The notes under the pieces are model-generated. The model was not told the DNA's origin. It made no database searches and saw only the letters and a program-made list of their open reading frames with translations. A program made the translations under genes and the position numbers. DNA of 64,000 nt from Tillus elongatus. Its lineage: Eukaryota > Arthropoda > Insecta > Coleoptera > Cleridae. The stretch covers positions 62,556,946-62,620,945 of the forward strand of contig OZ023266.1 of assembly GCA_964006375.1 (NCBI GenBank). The letters are read 5' to 3'. Positions 13,200 through 29,172 of the stretch are shown piece after piece; the first letter of the stretch is position 1, and every line of letters starts with the position of its first letter.

Positions 13200-14215
13200 A
13201 GCGTTAGCCTGTCCTTGTTATCTAATATGTTTGATGGATTTTAGGTTAACTAGCTGGTGATTATTATCCCAAATATGTAGGGAAACGCAAGATCTGTCCA
13301 TAGTACCGTAGCTTAGTTGTGCTAGATGTTCTTTAAATCTTATTTCGTTAAATCTTTTTGTTTGCACGACTTGTTTAAGATCACAATCTTTACAACCTAT
13401 TTTATAGATCCCGACATTTTAGCGGTAATATTGTTGCCTTTTGAGTTAAGAAGCAAATTTTCCTTGAAAATTACTTCAGCTTTCTTAAAAATGTTATCTA
13501 GACCTCTCCTGATTCGGGGATCAAATGGTAGACAAACAAAGTTTTTATCAGCTTTTTTTTTTCTAATGGTCGTTGATTCCGCTCACATTTTCTTTGTTTT
13601 CTGTTTGTTAATTCATTTCTTCACTAGGCAAGCAGCGTACCGTTATACTCTGCCATTTTCTTAATATATGTATTAACATATTTACAAAAAAATTCAAACT
13701 AGCCATTTTTTTGTGCGTACGTCATTCGAAATAAAATTCGGGTGGTGGTTTCCTTCCTATGAACATCAAATTCAAAAGTGTCTTTGTTTTTGATAGCTAG
13801 TATCTAGTATATCTAGAAAAGGTAGCTGATTATATTTTTCCAATTCGTGGATAATATTTTTAAGAATCAAAATTACTGTTGAATTTGGCAATAAAATGAT
13901 CTATTGTGCAAATGTTTGTGTTTACTACTGCGAAAATATCATCCACGAAATAATACTCTAGAAAAATACTCAGATTCACTTTCAAGATCCGTTTTAAATC
14001 TACCCATTGGCGTACTTATCGTTGAATTAAAAAAATATTTTCTTTAATGCAAAGATTTGTTAAAGTTAAATAATATCTGCAGACCTCCTTATTTATGTTA
14101 TTTATTTTAGACAACTGTTCTAAATACGTTAACGTTTGTTTTGTGCGGAGGCTAGGAAACAAAGAGGTTATATCAAATGAAATCAACACCTCGCCTTCGC
14201 CCAATTTAACGTCTT
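13200..14215 (-). pseudogene. Penelope-like element fragment (RT to GIY-YIG)
   Basis: Minus strand, in order: the RT block ISFDITSLFPSL (14016-14204), a damaged palm, the FDVHRKE-like and HHTYAQ-like region, thumb and linker, then a GIY-YIG endonuclease remnant (about 13450-13240) with GIYKIGCKDCDL, FKEHLAQLRY and NLKSIKHIR. This is the RT-linker-endonuclease order of endonuclease-bearing PLEs. Many stops and small gaps are present and the front of the RT is missing. A degenerate hammerhead motif lies further downstream on the same strand. At 14.22 kb it meets a second PLE piece in opposite orientation. Confidence 0.7.
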
Positions 14216-14224
14216 TAATTTTAT

Positions 14225-14902
14225 AAGTATAGTTATCAAAAATAGTAACAAAAATTATGACACTTCAGAATTCGATGTCCGTAGGAAGGAAATCGCCACT
14301 CTAGGTTACATTTCGAATGACCTACATCATACGTACGCACAAGAAATGGCTGGTTTTAGTAATTTTTCAGTAAATAAGTTAATATATTTTCCTTTGAGTA
14401 GAAATAGGAAAGAATTAGGGTATATTAAGAACGTGGACGAATATAAGGATAGACTGATTGGCCAGTGAAAAAATTAAGTAACAAACAGATAACAAAACAA
14501 AAATGTTAGCGCAATCAGCTACCTTTAGAAAAGCAGATGGAAACTTTTTTGCCTACCATTTGAATCGTGAATCATGAGAGGTAAGGATAGCATTTTTTAA
14601 AGCCAATTTGGAACTAACATATTCGACAAAAGATATTTTAATAATTGCTAGGTAACCCAAAAAACAAGGATAGTACCCCTAAAATGTCGGGGAATATATG
14701 AAATACGTTGTAAAAATTGCGATCTTAAATAAGTGCAAACAAAAATATCTATTGAAATTAGATTTAAGGAACATTTAGGACAACTAAAATACGGTACTAT
14801 ACATAGATCTTGCCTTGCCAGGCACATTTAGGATAAGAATCACAACGTAGACAAAGATAACTTAAGATTAATCAAAATTTTTAGACAACAACGCTTCCAA
14901 AA
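14225..14902 (+). pseudogene. Penelope-like element fragment, opposite orientation
   Basis: Plus strand: SEFDVRRKEIATLGYI, LHHTYAQEMAGF, KLIYFPLSRNRKELGYIKN, then after stops a GIY-YIG remnant with GIYEIRCKNCDLK, RFKEHLGQLKYGTIHRSC and [16 protein letters not shown]. The coding similarity stops exactly where the (TA)n array begins. It is head-to-head with the minus-strand fragment ending at 14215, giving an inverted pair of PLE 3' portions. Confidence 0.7.
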
Positions 14903-15075
<173 letters not shown>

Positions 15076-15137
15076 CAGAAAGATTTCCACGGTCTTTAAT
15101 GTGAGACATACTTGGTTCTCGGGTTGAACCGCGTCCA

Positions 15138-15190
15138 GAATTTATGAAAACTCGACGTTTCGGCTCCTGTTTTGGAGCCATTTTCAAGAG
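15138..15190 (-). ncRNA. Degenerate hammerhead ribozyme motif (type 3, minimal stem III)
   Basis: Minus strand: TTGAAAA (consensus CUGANGA, two mismatches), one extra T, helix II GGCTCC/GGAGCC, GAAA, then ACGT-type minimal stem III with GUC cleavage site, followed by GAG pairing with an upstream CTC as helix I. A stem III this short matches the dimer-active hammerheads known from Penelope-like elements. The core mutations argue that this copy is inactive. Confidence 0.5.
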
Positions 15191-15985
15191 GTAAAGGAAA
15201 TATGTAAGGACACTCTAAGGCCTCAATCTGCCTACTCCTTAGAGTGGTGGACAAAGGTGGGTAAAGGAAATATGTAAGGACACTCTAAGGCCTCAATCTC
15301 CCTACTCCTTAGAGTGGTGGACAAAGGTGGGTAAAGGAAATATGTAAGGACACTCTAAGGCCTCAATCTGCCTACTCCTTAGAGTGGTGGACAAAGGTGG
15401 GTAAAGGTAATATGTAAGGACACTCTAAGGCCTCAATCTGCCTACTCCTTAGAGTGGTGGACAAAGGTCGGTAAATGAAATATGTAAGGACACTCTAACG
15501 CCTCAATCTGTCTACTCCTTAAAGTGGTGGACAAAGGTAGGTAAAGGAAATATGTAAGCTCACCCTAAGGCCTCAATCTGCCTACTCCCGAAATCTTGCC
15601 GGAGATCGTCTGTGAGGTCTCAGTGTGTTCAACCCTAGGCCAGATCTCTCTGAGGCCTAGGGTTGAACACACTGAGACCTCACAGACAAAATCCGGCGAG
15701 ATTTGGGGAGTAGGCAGATTGAAGCCCCGTAATCGAGCTACAACAACCCAACCCACCTTTGTCCACCTCTCTTAGGAGTAGGCAGATTGAGGCCTTAGAG
15801 TGTCCTTACATATTTCCTTTACCTACCTTTGTCCAATACTCTAAGGAGTAGGCAGATTGGGGCCTTAGAGTGTCCTTACATATTTCCTTTACCCACCTTT
15901 GTCCACCACTCTAAGGATTAGGCAGATTGAGGCCTTAGAGTGTCCTTACATATTTTCTTTACCCACCTTTGTCCACCACTCTAAC
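15191..15985. repeat. Foldback structure of inverted 70-bp tandem repeats
   Basis: Left arm: nearly six direct copies of a 70-bp unit starting at 15191, 15261, 15331, 15401, 15471 and 15541. Each unit contains its own hairpin CACTCTAAGG...CCTTAGAGTG. Centre: a perfect 34-bp inverted repeat (15608-15641 and 15654-15687, 12-nt loop) inside a longer imperfect palindrome. Right arm: about four copies of the same unit in reverse orientation to about 15985. No ORF is present. The layout is that of a foldback-type transposon, though no transposase is seen. Confidence 0.85.
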
Positions 15986-16199
15986 GTGAAATGTGTATTA
16001 TTAGTTATTGGATTCCCTATTTAACGTTTTGATAATTATTAAAACAAAACAGCTAAAACCATCTTAAAACTTTTATTAATTATCCAAAAGTTTCCAGAAA
16101 AGGTAAAAAATACTGTTATGTAGATTACAATTAATAATAATAAACACAACTTATATATAAATGTGGTCATACCATAACAAATATCAAGTATCTCTTGCT

Positions 16200-16661
16200 T
16201 TAAGAACTAGGTAACTTCCCTACACATCCGTCTTTTAAATATTGTTTGATTGCTCCAAGGTTAATTTGAAAATACTGTCCGCAGTTGTTGTTTACATCTC
16301 CAGCAATGCTGTACAGTTGACTAACCAGATCTGGTATTTTCTTGTAATAGTCACTTGTTAACGTCATACATTCCTGCAATTTATTCATATTGGGACTAAG
16401 CAAACCAGTGCACTTTTCCCTCAAATTGTTAAACATTGATATTACGGCTCGTTCTGAGTCAGTTATTCTCTCTATATTACTATCCATCACACATCTTCCA
16501 AAGGGCGTGGCTTGACTGGGATTTTTCGTAACACGAGCGAGTTGATTGAAACACGAAGATATGCTTTCTATATTCAGATTGCCACCTATAATGCTGGAAA
16601 GACTTTCTATTTGCTTTTGCATATTGGCAAGGTCCCACTGTCTTAGAATGCAATTCATATC
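16200..16661 (-). CDS. Possible terminal exon of an unrecognised cysteine-containing protein
   Basis: A minus-strand frame of about 153 codons with no repeat-like sequence. A good splice acceptor (pyrimidine-rich tract, then TTTTAG) lies just before GATATGAATTGC, so the exon probably starts at 16661 and reads D-M-N-C in phase. It ends at a stop after GKLPSS, and an AATAAA signal lies about 130 bp downstream on the minus strand (near 16071-16076). Seven cysteines are spread over the sequence (including SSCF, GRCVM, EKCTG, QECM, NNCGQ and DGCVG), with amphipathic helical stretches between them, suggesting a secreted disulphide-bonded protein. I do not recognise the family. Upstream exons are not evident in the window. 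Confidence 0.5.
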   Translation of the reverse strand, partial: DMNCILRQWDLANMQKQIESLSSIIGGNLNIESISSCFNQLARVTKNPSQATPFGRCVMDSNIERITDSERAVISMFNNLREKCTGLLSPNMNKLQECMTLTSDYYKKIPDLVSQLYSIAGDVNNNCGQYFQINLGAIKQYLKDGCVGKLPSS

Positions 16662-17400
16662 CTAAAATTTGACCCAGAAATAGTATTTTGAATTAAATAC
16701 CATAGAGTAATCCTTGACAGCAAGGTTACCTACGTCAATGAGTACACACAAAAATTACACTTCTAGTAAAAATGTTCACAGAGAAGAGAATGCAAATATT
16801 ACTAACACTAAACTAGTTCATAAATGTCTTGTATGCTCGTGTAACGATTGTTTTATTAACAAAAATTATTGATCTCAATGAAGAGATTTCTAATAAGCGA
16901 ACAAAATGTTATTAGAATTTGCCAAATGGAATAATTTCAATATCTAAATTCAGGTGTATAGTTATAAAAAAATGCCGAAACACGTCAATTTTAGATTGCC
17001 AAATGAGACCCTGAAACGTGAAAACATCATCCGTACATTTAATCTCTTTTAAGTGACAGCTGCACCCCTAAATTTTTAAATAGGCAGTATGCATGTAATG
17101 CCACATTTATCCTTATTCTCTATCAAAAATGCTGTGGGTTTAGAATTTATTGCAAAAATTAACAGTAGAAAAATATTGATCTTATTCATTGTTACAACAC
17201 ACTCGCGTTTGATTCTTTATAATGAGAAAACAACCAAAAACAATAGCAGTGTCCTTTTTGGACAGTATCAATTAAAAATAAGACATAAAAAGTTATCCAC
17301 ATTCTTCACAGGTAGCAAAATTTTTTTTAAAACGTCTTAGCAACTTATTTTGTGATTGTAACCGCATGGCAGTAGTTGTCAGTTGTTAACTGATTCAGAA
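16662..17400. other. Unassigned interval
   Basis: AT-rich sequence upstream of the putative exon. It is probably intron. Nothing recognisable is seen, and an 83-codon frame at 17089 has no supporting features. Confidence 0.4.
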
Positions 17401-17403
17401 ACA

Positions 17404-18465
17404 TGGTTTATTTCTTAGAAATGCATACAATAATAATTCTACAGATGATTGGCCACGGAGACAAAACATGATCACAGATCTGAGTTGCGCGATTTTGAGA
17501 TCTTGGACTTGTAAGGCAGCTACAAAAAAATCCTTCTAATGCACTGAGAAATGATACCAAACTCGATGCAGTGCTTACATTTGTGGAAAACCCATTGACT
17601 TCGAGTCAACAAGCAGCCACAAAAAATGGATGTTAGCCATTCATCGATTATTCTAATACTAAAAAAAAATAAAACGCATCCCTATAAATTGATACAATTT
17701 CAGGAGCTCATGGAAGATAATGTTGATAGATAATCGTCTTTTTGTGAACAAATGATGAAAATGTTGAATAACAGTATTCAACCAGAACATGTTTTGTTTT
17801 CCTATGAGTGCAGTTTTACACTTCATGGCCATAGGTGTCAAAATTTTTGTTACTGAGAACTCACACTGGATGAGAGCAGAACATACGTAATACCCTGAAA
17901 AGCTTAATGTTAGGACAGAAATAGGTTCGAGGTTGTCATTGGTCGATTTTCCATTGATGGCAATTTTAATGAAGATAGTTACTCAACACTGCTCCAAAAT
18001 AATGTCGTGCCAACTTTGGCATACTTATATGCTGATAGGGCAAACCCACAAGTTCTAGCGAATGTGATATAGTTCCAGCGGGATGGAGCACCATCAAGAA
18101 TAACGATTGCGATTAGGTCGGTCAGCCCTCAGGTGTTGATTAACATTAGAAGATATTTTAATTCACAATTAAGCTGCTGCCAAAAATTCAAGGCATGTAT
18201 TTTGAACATCTCCTGCATTAATATTGATGTGTTCTCAATGCTTTCTCGTTATGAAAAATGAAAAGGGTTAGTGATTAATTTTGTAGTGTAGTATAGCCAA
18301 GTCAGTTAATCAGATGAATTTCTTTTTCTTACTGCAAACGGTGAAGCTCTCACGTTGTAGGATCTCATTTTTTAATCTATAATTAGCGTGTTTTGGGATT
18401 TTTCATAAATATGCACGATAATTGAGATACTAAGTTTATTTTATTTGGCTGTTCCACACTGTATA
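17404..18465 (+). pseudogene. Old DD41D mariner transposase and right terminus
   Basis: Plus strand, heavily decayed. It opens with MHTIIILQMIGHGDKT, then fragments equivalent to ENPLTSSQQAAT, MEDNVDR, FCEQMMKMLN, EHVLFSYECSFTLHGHRCQN (first catalytic Asp replaced by Tyr) and AEHT..YPEKLNV. The right end reads TTGGCTGTTCCACACTG followed by TA, identical in motif to the termini of the two younger copies at 32134 and 49842. It is therefore an ancient relative of that family, with no left TIR recognised. Confidence 0.75.
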
Positions 18466-18899
18466 ATTAAAGTTTCGTAGAGTTTAAGTACATTTGCAAG
18501 CTTTAGAGATATTAGTAAGACTAGCTTGCCTAAAAAATTAGTAATTTAAGCAAACGGACTAGCAGAATCTATACACTGTTAAATTTAAACAAACGACGGT
18601 GTTTACGAAATCAGCTAGCGAGAAAAAAGTTCTTTAGGGTGGCTACAAAACTACATATTGACAAACTATTACGAAATTTCCAGCAACTTGTTTTTTCTCG
18701 TTGCGACTCCATTGCCTGACAAAATCAATTTTAAAAGCGTATTGCAATAGTGGTGATAATATATTTGAGGCATAGCTCATATAATTTGTCATGTAGAATC
18801 AAGTTATAAATTAATAGAATATCTTGTATATTATCTAATTTTTGGGCAGCCCTTTTAGAAACACGTCCACTTAAATGCGAACGGATGGATATATCTTTT
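18466..18899. other. Unassigned interval
   Basis: AT-rich with no credible ORF. No repeat boundary recognised. Confidence 0.4.
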
Positions 18900-19400
<501 letters not shown>

Positions 19401-20040
19401 TTATGTTTAAATCATAAGTATGTGGTTGCTGTTGGTTAGTCAATGCCTCTCTTATTGACTCATAAAATTCATTTGTAAGTTTCCGAGAAATGTCAATAAT
19501 ACTAAATTCACTGATTGTTAATCATTGGAAGCATTTACGATTATATATAACCCTATTGTAATTTATTATCATTTATCACCTCTGTAGTATAATTATTTTT
19601 CCTGACAACTCGCAGCGTTTTTAGTCAATTGTTGTTATTAATAGTCAATAGTTTCTTTCCGAATACACACACCTTCCATTGACTTCTGCTTCTGCCGCTG
19701 TTACAGTCCTTTTATTTAGAGGTAGAGTTGTAACCACTCATACAAACAGTGTTTTTTAACCACGTGGCTGGGGAACTGACCGAATTCATTCCCAGTTGCT
19801 GTTGATTTACTCATATTCTCTTAATACGTTTGAAGATGTGGTGTCTACTTCATTCTAAGTCACTATTAACCGACTATTTATGAAATCAAATAAGTAAATT
19901 AAATCGTTTGTCATAAAATATGTAGTGTATTAAGACAAGGGAAAAAGAAATAAAACATATATAACTGTGCACATTTTGATTATATTTTAGGGTGCTTGAG
20001 AGAGGTATTGTCACAGCATAATATCTTATTAAAGTTCATT
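19401..20040. other. Unassigned interval
   Basis: No ORF, exon signal or repeat recognised in this AT-rich stretch. Confidence 0.4.
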
Positions 20041-20064
20041 TGTAAATAGGTTTAATTTTTATAT

Positions 20065-20137
<73 letters not shown>

Positions 20138-20575
20138 AACTCAAAAAATAATTAACCGATTTCGATGAAACTTGGCAAGTGCCTGTCTTTTATTAATGGC
20201 TTTATCCAGAAAAATCAGACGGGGTTTTCCGGAAAAATTTTGAGTTTACTTTCGAAAAAAATTTTTTCTCCGAAAGTAACAAAGCTGTTTAAATGAAATT
20301 TACTATATATGTTGCCTCAACCTTACTACGTACCAAAATTCAACTTTCTAAGTTTAGAGAAAATTGAGTTATTCAAATTTTAAATTTTCTTTCGAAAAAA
20401 ATTTTTTTCTCCGAAAATTACAAAGTTATTTTAATGAAATTTTGTGGATATCTTGCCTTAGAAAAACCTTACTACGTATTGAAATTAAACTCTCTAAATT
20501 TATAGAAAATTGAGTTATTTAAATTTGAAGCATTTAATAAAAATTCACTACCATAACACACTTGCTGCGTCCCGA
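20041..20575 (+). repeat. Family A copy 3 joined to a family B terminus
   Basis: Starts at the TTTTTATATG block, has a TA array (20068-20134), then the AACTCAAAAAATAATTAACC block with an internal near-duplication, and ends in CATAACACACTTGCTGCGTC, the outer terminus of family B. The terminal hairpin is missing. Confidence 0.65.
20068..20134. repeat. (TA)n microsatellite, inside family A copy 3
   Basis: About 67 bp of TA. Confidence 0.97.
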
Positions 20576-20821
20576 GTTTTTTTCTATTTAAAAGAAAAAA
20601 TAGTGTTTTATGACGACTTTGGTAGATTAATAAACGCTGCATATATGAAGATTTATATCTTCACTAAACTAACTACATCAGCTATGCAAATAATAACTAT
20701 GCCATGCCCGTGATGATATTTCATCCTTTGTTTTTGCCAAGCTGTGAGACCTAAATCTGACAGCTGTTTTATGTTGTTTTGGTCCCCGTAACGAGTGATT
20801 ATTGTTTATATTGGCTTCAAA

Positions 20822-22205
20822 ATGCAATCCAGGCGAATTTGCAAGCATTTCAGAGATAGATTTTATTATGTTTGCGGTCACTACATATAAAAACACAAGT
20901 AAAATTTGAAATTATGCAGAATACAAAGTTTTGTGACTCCTATGAATGTTATTTTGGCATGACGTTTGCCAACTTAAACAATAATTGGACACCAAGAGTA
21001 ATTTGTGACAGCTGTCGATCAACTCTTGAGGCATGGTATAGAGGACAGAGCAGGAAAATTCCTTTTGTCATTACCAGAATTTGGCGAGAGCCAACCAATC
21101 ATGTTACAAATTATTGTTTTTGTCTAGTCGACTTAAAAACATATAAGAAGTCATCTGATCGAAAAAATATTTATTATCCAGATTTACAGTTTACCAGTGC
21201 ATCAACTGTACATAGCGGTACGCTCCCTGCTCCTTTCTCACCAGCACTTCATGTTCCAAAGAACAAGAATTAGTTGTAATTGAATCGGAAATTGGCAAAT
21301 CGTGCAACCAGGAGCGAAGGTGAGCCACATTTTCTAAGACAACAAGACCTAAACCATTTGGTAAGATATCTAGGTCTTACACAAAAAAAGCTGAAATTCT
21401 TGGATAGCGGCTTAAATAATGGAACCTTCTCAACAAGGCCTCTACATGTACCTACCGTAAACGTCATCAAAATTATTCTGGTTTTTATTCTGCCCAAGAT
21501 GAAATCTGCTTTTGCGCTGAAGTCAATAGACTTTTGAACGAAATTGGAATAGTTCATGATACTAAGCAATGGCGTTTATTTCTTGGCGGTTCTGTCTCCA
21601 GCTTACAGGCGGTTCTTTTACACAATGGCAATAAATTACCTTTTGTACCGGTTGCATATGCTGCACACATTAAAGACGACTATACAGATATTAATCCGCT
21701 TCTGAAAAAAATACAATACCATCTGTATCAATGGAATGTGTGCGGGGACTTTGAAATGTTGGCATTTTTGCTTGGATTGCATGGCAGGTATACTAAATTT
21801 TCGTGCTTTTATGCCTCTGGGACAGCCGTGCACATAGAGAACACTATGTTAAACGCATATCGTCCATTAGAGAAAATCTTATACCGGGAAAATACAATGT
21901 TATTTACGATCCTTTGGTTGCCAAAGAGAAGACTTGACGTTCACATTTATATTTTAAATTAAGGCTGGCCAAATTATACGTGAAGGCTCACGACACAAAT
22001 TTACTTGCCTTTGAACATATTAGATCGTTGTTTCCCAGTCTGACCATAGCAGTACGAAAGGCAGGAATTTTTACAAGGCCATTATTAAAAAAATGCTATT
22101 GTCCGAAGACTTGCAAAACAAACTGGCTGAAAATAAAAAAAGGCTCATCATATTGTAGGCATCACCAACGACTTATGGGCCATTCTGTGGTTGTGAACAT
22201 AACTT
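20822..22205 (+). pseudogene. Decayed copy of an arthropod repetitive protein (Cys-rich N-terminus, transposase-like body)
   Basis: Read across several frames: DRFYYVCGHYI (N-terminal Cys motif), WREPTNHVTNYCFCLVDLKT and IYYPDLQFTSAS (21091-21210), then QWRLFLGGSVSSLQAVLLHN (about 21567-21626), WNVCGDFEMLAFLLGLHGRY with the following Cys, and FKLRLAKLYVKAHDTNLLAF with GIFTRPLL (about 21950-22080). This order matches a large protein family that I remember as repeated many times in arthropod genomes, usually annotated as uncharacterised. Its body has transposase-like acidic and histidine positions, but I cannot place it in a named superfamily. At least four frame breaks make this copy inactive. 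Confidence 0.65.
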
Positions 22206-22700
22206 TATAAGATGCAGCTCAAGGCAGCCTATAATTAACCTATACAATTTTTTTCTCGTATTTTGTATAATAACAATTATATTGCGCTTTACCGTAGAAA
22301 TGCGTCACTCTGTATATATGTAAACTAATAAAACTGAAACTAAACCCGGATATAGATTCTAGGACTCAATTGAAGAAATCTTTTTAAAATTCAAAAGTCA
22401 CTGTCTCCTCACTACACGAATTTTTGCTACAAAATTTGCTAAGAATTATAGACCGTTTAAACATAAACAAAACTACTGCCAAAGCATCAGAGAAAGGGTC
22501 TATTTAAAATTAATTTTCTGGAAATATTTTAGTAAAGTGAAGGAGAATGATGGCAAATTTTCGTAGAAAAAAATCGTTGTGATGAGACCGCCGCTTTTGA
22601 ATTTTAAAAAGATTTCTTTAAATGAGTGCAAAATATGCCCCCTAGAATCCATACCCGAGTTAAGTTTCAGATTTTATCTGTTTACATATATACAGGATGA
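22140..22700 (-). repeat. Family A distal segment, minus orientation
   Basis: Contains CATCACCAACGACTTATGGG (distal block, reversed), then the reversed CCCGGATATAGATTC and proximal blocks. A second short piece in plus orientation follows at about 22690-22860 with GGTGGCCCCTAAGTCG. The internal TA array is absent here. Confidence 0.55.
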
Positions 22701-23030
22701 TGCACTTCTACGGTAACGCTTAATATTACTGCTATTATACGAGATACGAGAAACAATTGTATACGTTAATAATAGGGTATCTTTAGCTGAATCTTATGAA
22801 AATATTTCGCCAATCCCAGGTGGCCCCTAAGTCGTTGGCGATACAAACTTTCTTTTTTTAAATCGAACACTCCTTATATTATTGTATTCTTGCCTTTTCC
22901 ATCGAACTGTAATGCATGTTTGTTTTCGAGTTATTTGAATTCTTTAGCAACTTTTCACATTTTTGGCAGATATCAAAAATTTTGATACGGCGTTTTTACC
23001 AACAAAAATCGGAGTCTAGTGCAAATAACC

Positions 23031-23385
23031 CATTCAGAGAGGTTTTTGTATATATTATTTCATGAATAAATCAAGATGCCATGCACCGAGGGCTCTCAAA
23101 TAGTGACTGAATATAAAAAAAATCACACTGTCGTAACTTAGTTGTTTCAAATAAAACCATTTTGTATTTCAGAAGTGAAGGGCATAATATTAAATTCCAG
23201 TAAGTTATTCAGAGAGGTTTTTGTCTATATTATTTCATGAAAAAATCGAGATGCCGTAAACGGGGCGCTCTCAAATAGTGACCGAAATAAGAAACAATCA
23301 AACTCTCGTAACTTAATTGTTTCAAATATAACAGTCGGTATTGTGTGTTTCCGAAGTGAAGCGCATAATAATAAATGTTTAATAA
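23031..23385. repeat. Two tandem copies of a roughly 177-bp unit
   Basis: The block starting TTCAGAGAGGTTTTTGT recurs about 178 bp later with the same downstream order (ATTATTTCATGAA, GCTCTCAAATAGTGAC, GAAGTGAAG.GCATAATA). The two copies differ at scattered positions. No ORF is present. Confidence 0.65.
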
Positions 23386-24180
23386 ATGATTTTTAAAAAA
23401 TAGTTTCGGATTTTTGTGAAAAATTGTTTGTAAATTTTCACGCAAAAAGTCACGCAATATCATTATTTACTAACTTATACTTTGATATTGAATTTTATCC
23501 CAAAGATGTTAAGGGTTTTTAAAAGCGAATACACGATAAAATAGATAATTAAGTAGCCTCTCAAAGGGTGTGTCGTTTGACCCTCTCTTGCTATACAAAG
23601 TTTCAAGGGGCCTAGTGCGCCGTTTAAAGGGATAAAGTAGCAGCTTTAACATTCATGAGAAAATACTCGTATGTCCCCTCATAAAGAACTTTGGAACCTC
23701 CATACGTTTTTCAAGGACATAAATTTGGAGATTTGAAAACTTGTATAATTTTTTATGGTCCACTATGTATATGTTTGATGTACAAAATTTGACGAAAAAA
23801 TTTTTAATAGAAATTACAATGTAGCCAAAAAGTCTTTTATGTGAAGCACCTAAAAATAATAGGAGTTGGCGAAATATTTAATACAGGTTCCGATTAGGCA
23901 TGACTAAAAACACAGCATGCAGTGTTGAATGTTTTTCAGAAGCTGAAATCAAGTTGCACCAGGCATTTATTGGTCGATTTTCGGGAGGTTTAGGTTTATT
24001 TTCAGCAAAATTTGCCGAATATACGTAATTATAAATATAACTTGCGTTGAAAGTGTTGTCTATTGTTCATATTAATCTTAATATAAGGGGTGTTCGATTT
24101 AAAAAAGAAAATTTTTATCGCCAACGACGTATACCACCTGTGATTGTCGAAATAATTATTATGAGATGCCGCTCAAATTG
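23386..24180. other. Unassigned interval
   Basis: AT-rich with no recognised coding or repeat unit. Confidence 0.4.
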
Positions 24181-24194
24181 CAGCTCTTCGAATT

Positions 24195-25545
<1,351 letters not shown>

Positions 25546-25549
25546 CAAA

Positions 25550-28020
<2,471 letters not shown>

Positions 28021-28085
<65 letters not shown>
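28021..28085. repeat. (TA)n microsatellite
   Basis: About 65 bp of TA joining the mariner right terminus to a family A fragment. Confidence 0.97.
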
Positions 28086-28088
<3 letters not shown>

Positions 28089-28215
28089 ATATAAAAATTG
28101 AAACTGACCCCGGATATGGGTTCTAGGGGTTCTAGTTCGCGCTCATTTGAAATAATAAAAATTTTCAAAATTTAAAAGTCGGGATCTTTCCATTAGTGAA
28201 TTTTTTCTAAGAAAT
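28086..28215 (-). repeat. Family A terminal fragment (minus)
   Basis: Contains TGAAACTGACCCCGGATATG, the block before the TA array in reverse, and ends with the terminal hairpin half TTAGTGAATTTTTT...AAATTTACTAAT. Confidence 0.65.
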
Positions 28216-28956
28216 TTACTAATATTTAATTGTCTGTAGCTAAGAGCGTTGCATATGTAAGAAGCCTTGCCCAATTGAGGGGACAAGGTTGAAAACAAAA
28301 GTTAAGAAAGATTTAGCAATAAAGAGGGTGTATTAGCGAAACTAACGCAGCTAACTCTTATTATGTAAGCAATTCTCAAAAATCCAAAATTTTTAGAAAA
28401 TGCGACTTAAGCTGATTTAAGTTTAAAAATTCCTGACACAGATAATCTGTTAAGACTTTTATTTTGTTTACTGGTGTTAATTGTGAAGTGTTGTTTATTT
28501 TTTTCATCACCTTGGCTACTCACTTGATAAAAAGAGAAAATAACTAAAGCATAAATAACTTTGCGAACCATTATGTAAATTGTAGAACTTTCTAACGGAA
28601 AAATCGAATAGTTTGAGGCAAAATTCAGTTACTACTTGTTTTATATATGGACATAAAAGTATAAAGGTATTAATCACTTGAAAGACTAATTGCCCACAAA
28701 TTAAAATTATCAGTGAACAACGGCAGAGGGCTTCAATTATTTTTAAATTGGTAAGCATAAAGTTTATTGGTTAGTATTTGTTGTTCTAATAGATAATAAA
28801 ACAATTAAGGTCTACTTGTCTAAAGTTAATTATGGAAATTAAACGTCTAAGCTAGAAACCTGGATCCTAATAATATAATACGCATGTCTACCATAATTGC
28901 GAGTTTTTCAAGTTACTTTTTTCTGAAGTTTTTTTTATAATTTTACACGTCCTACT
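28216..28956. other. Unassigned interval
   Basis: AT-rich, with no ORF or repeat that I can support. Confidence 0.4.
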
Positions 28957-29088
28957 TTTAGTGAATTTTCTTAAAAAAAATTCACTAATGAGGAGATCCC
29001 GACTTTTGAATTTTGAAAAAATTTCTTCAAATGAGCGCTAATTAGGCCCCCCAGAAAACATATCCGGGGTCAGTTTCAATTTTTATAT

Positions 29089-29172
<84 letters not shown>

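Noticed and set aside
15191..15600. Regular repeats resembling a CRISPR array
   Set aside because: Units are contiguous 70-bp tandem repeats without unique spacers, in eukaryotic DNA, and mirrored by an inverted arm.
21270..21569. 99-codon minus-strand frame
   Set aside because: Shadow of the decayed arthropod repetitive gene on the plus strand.
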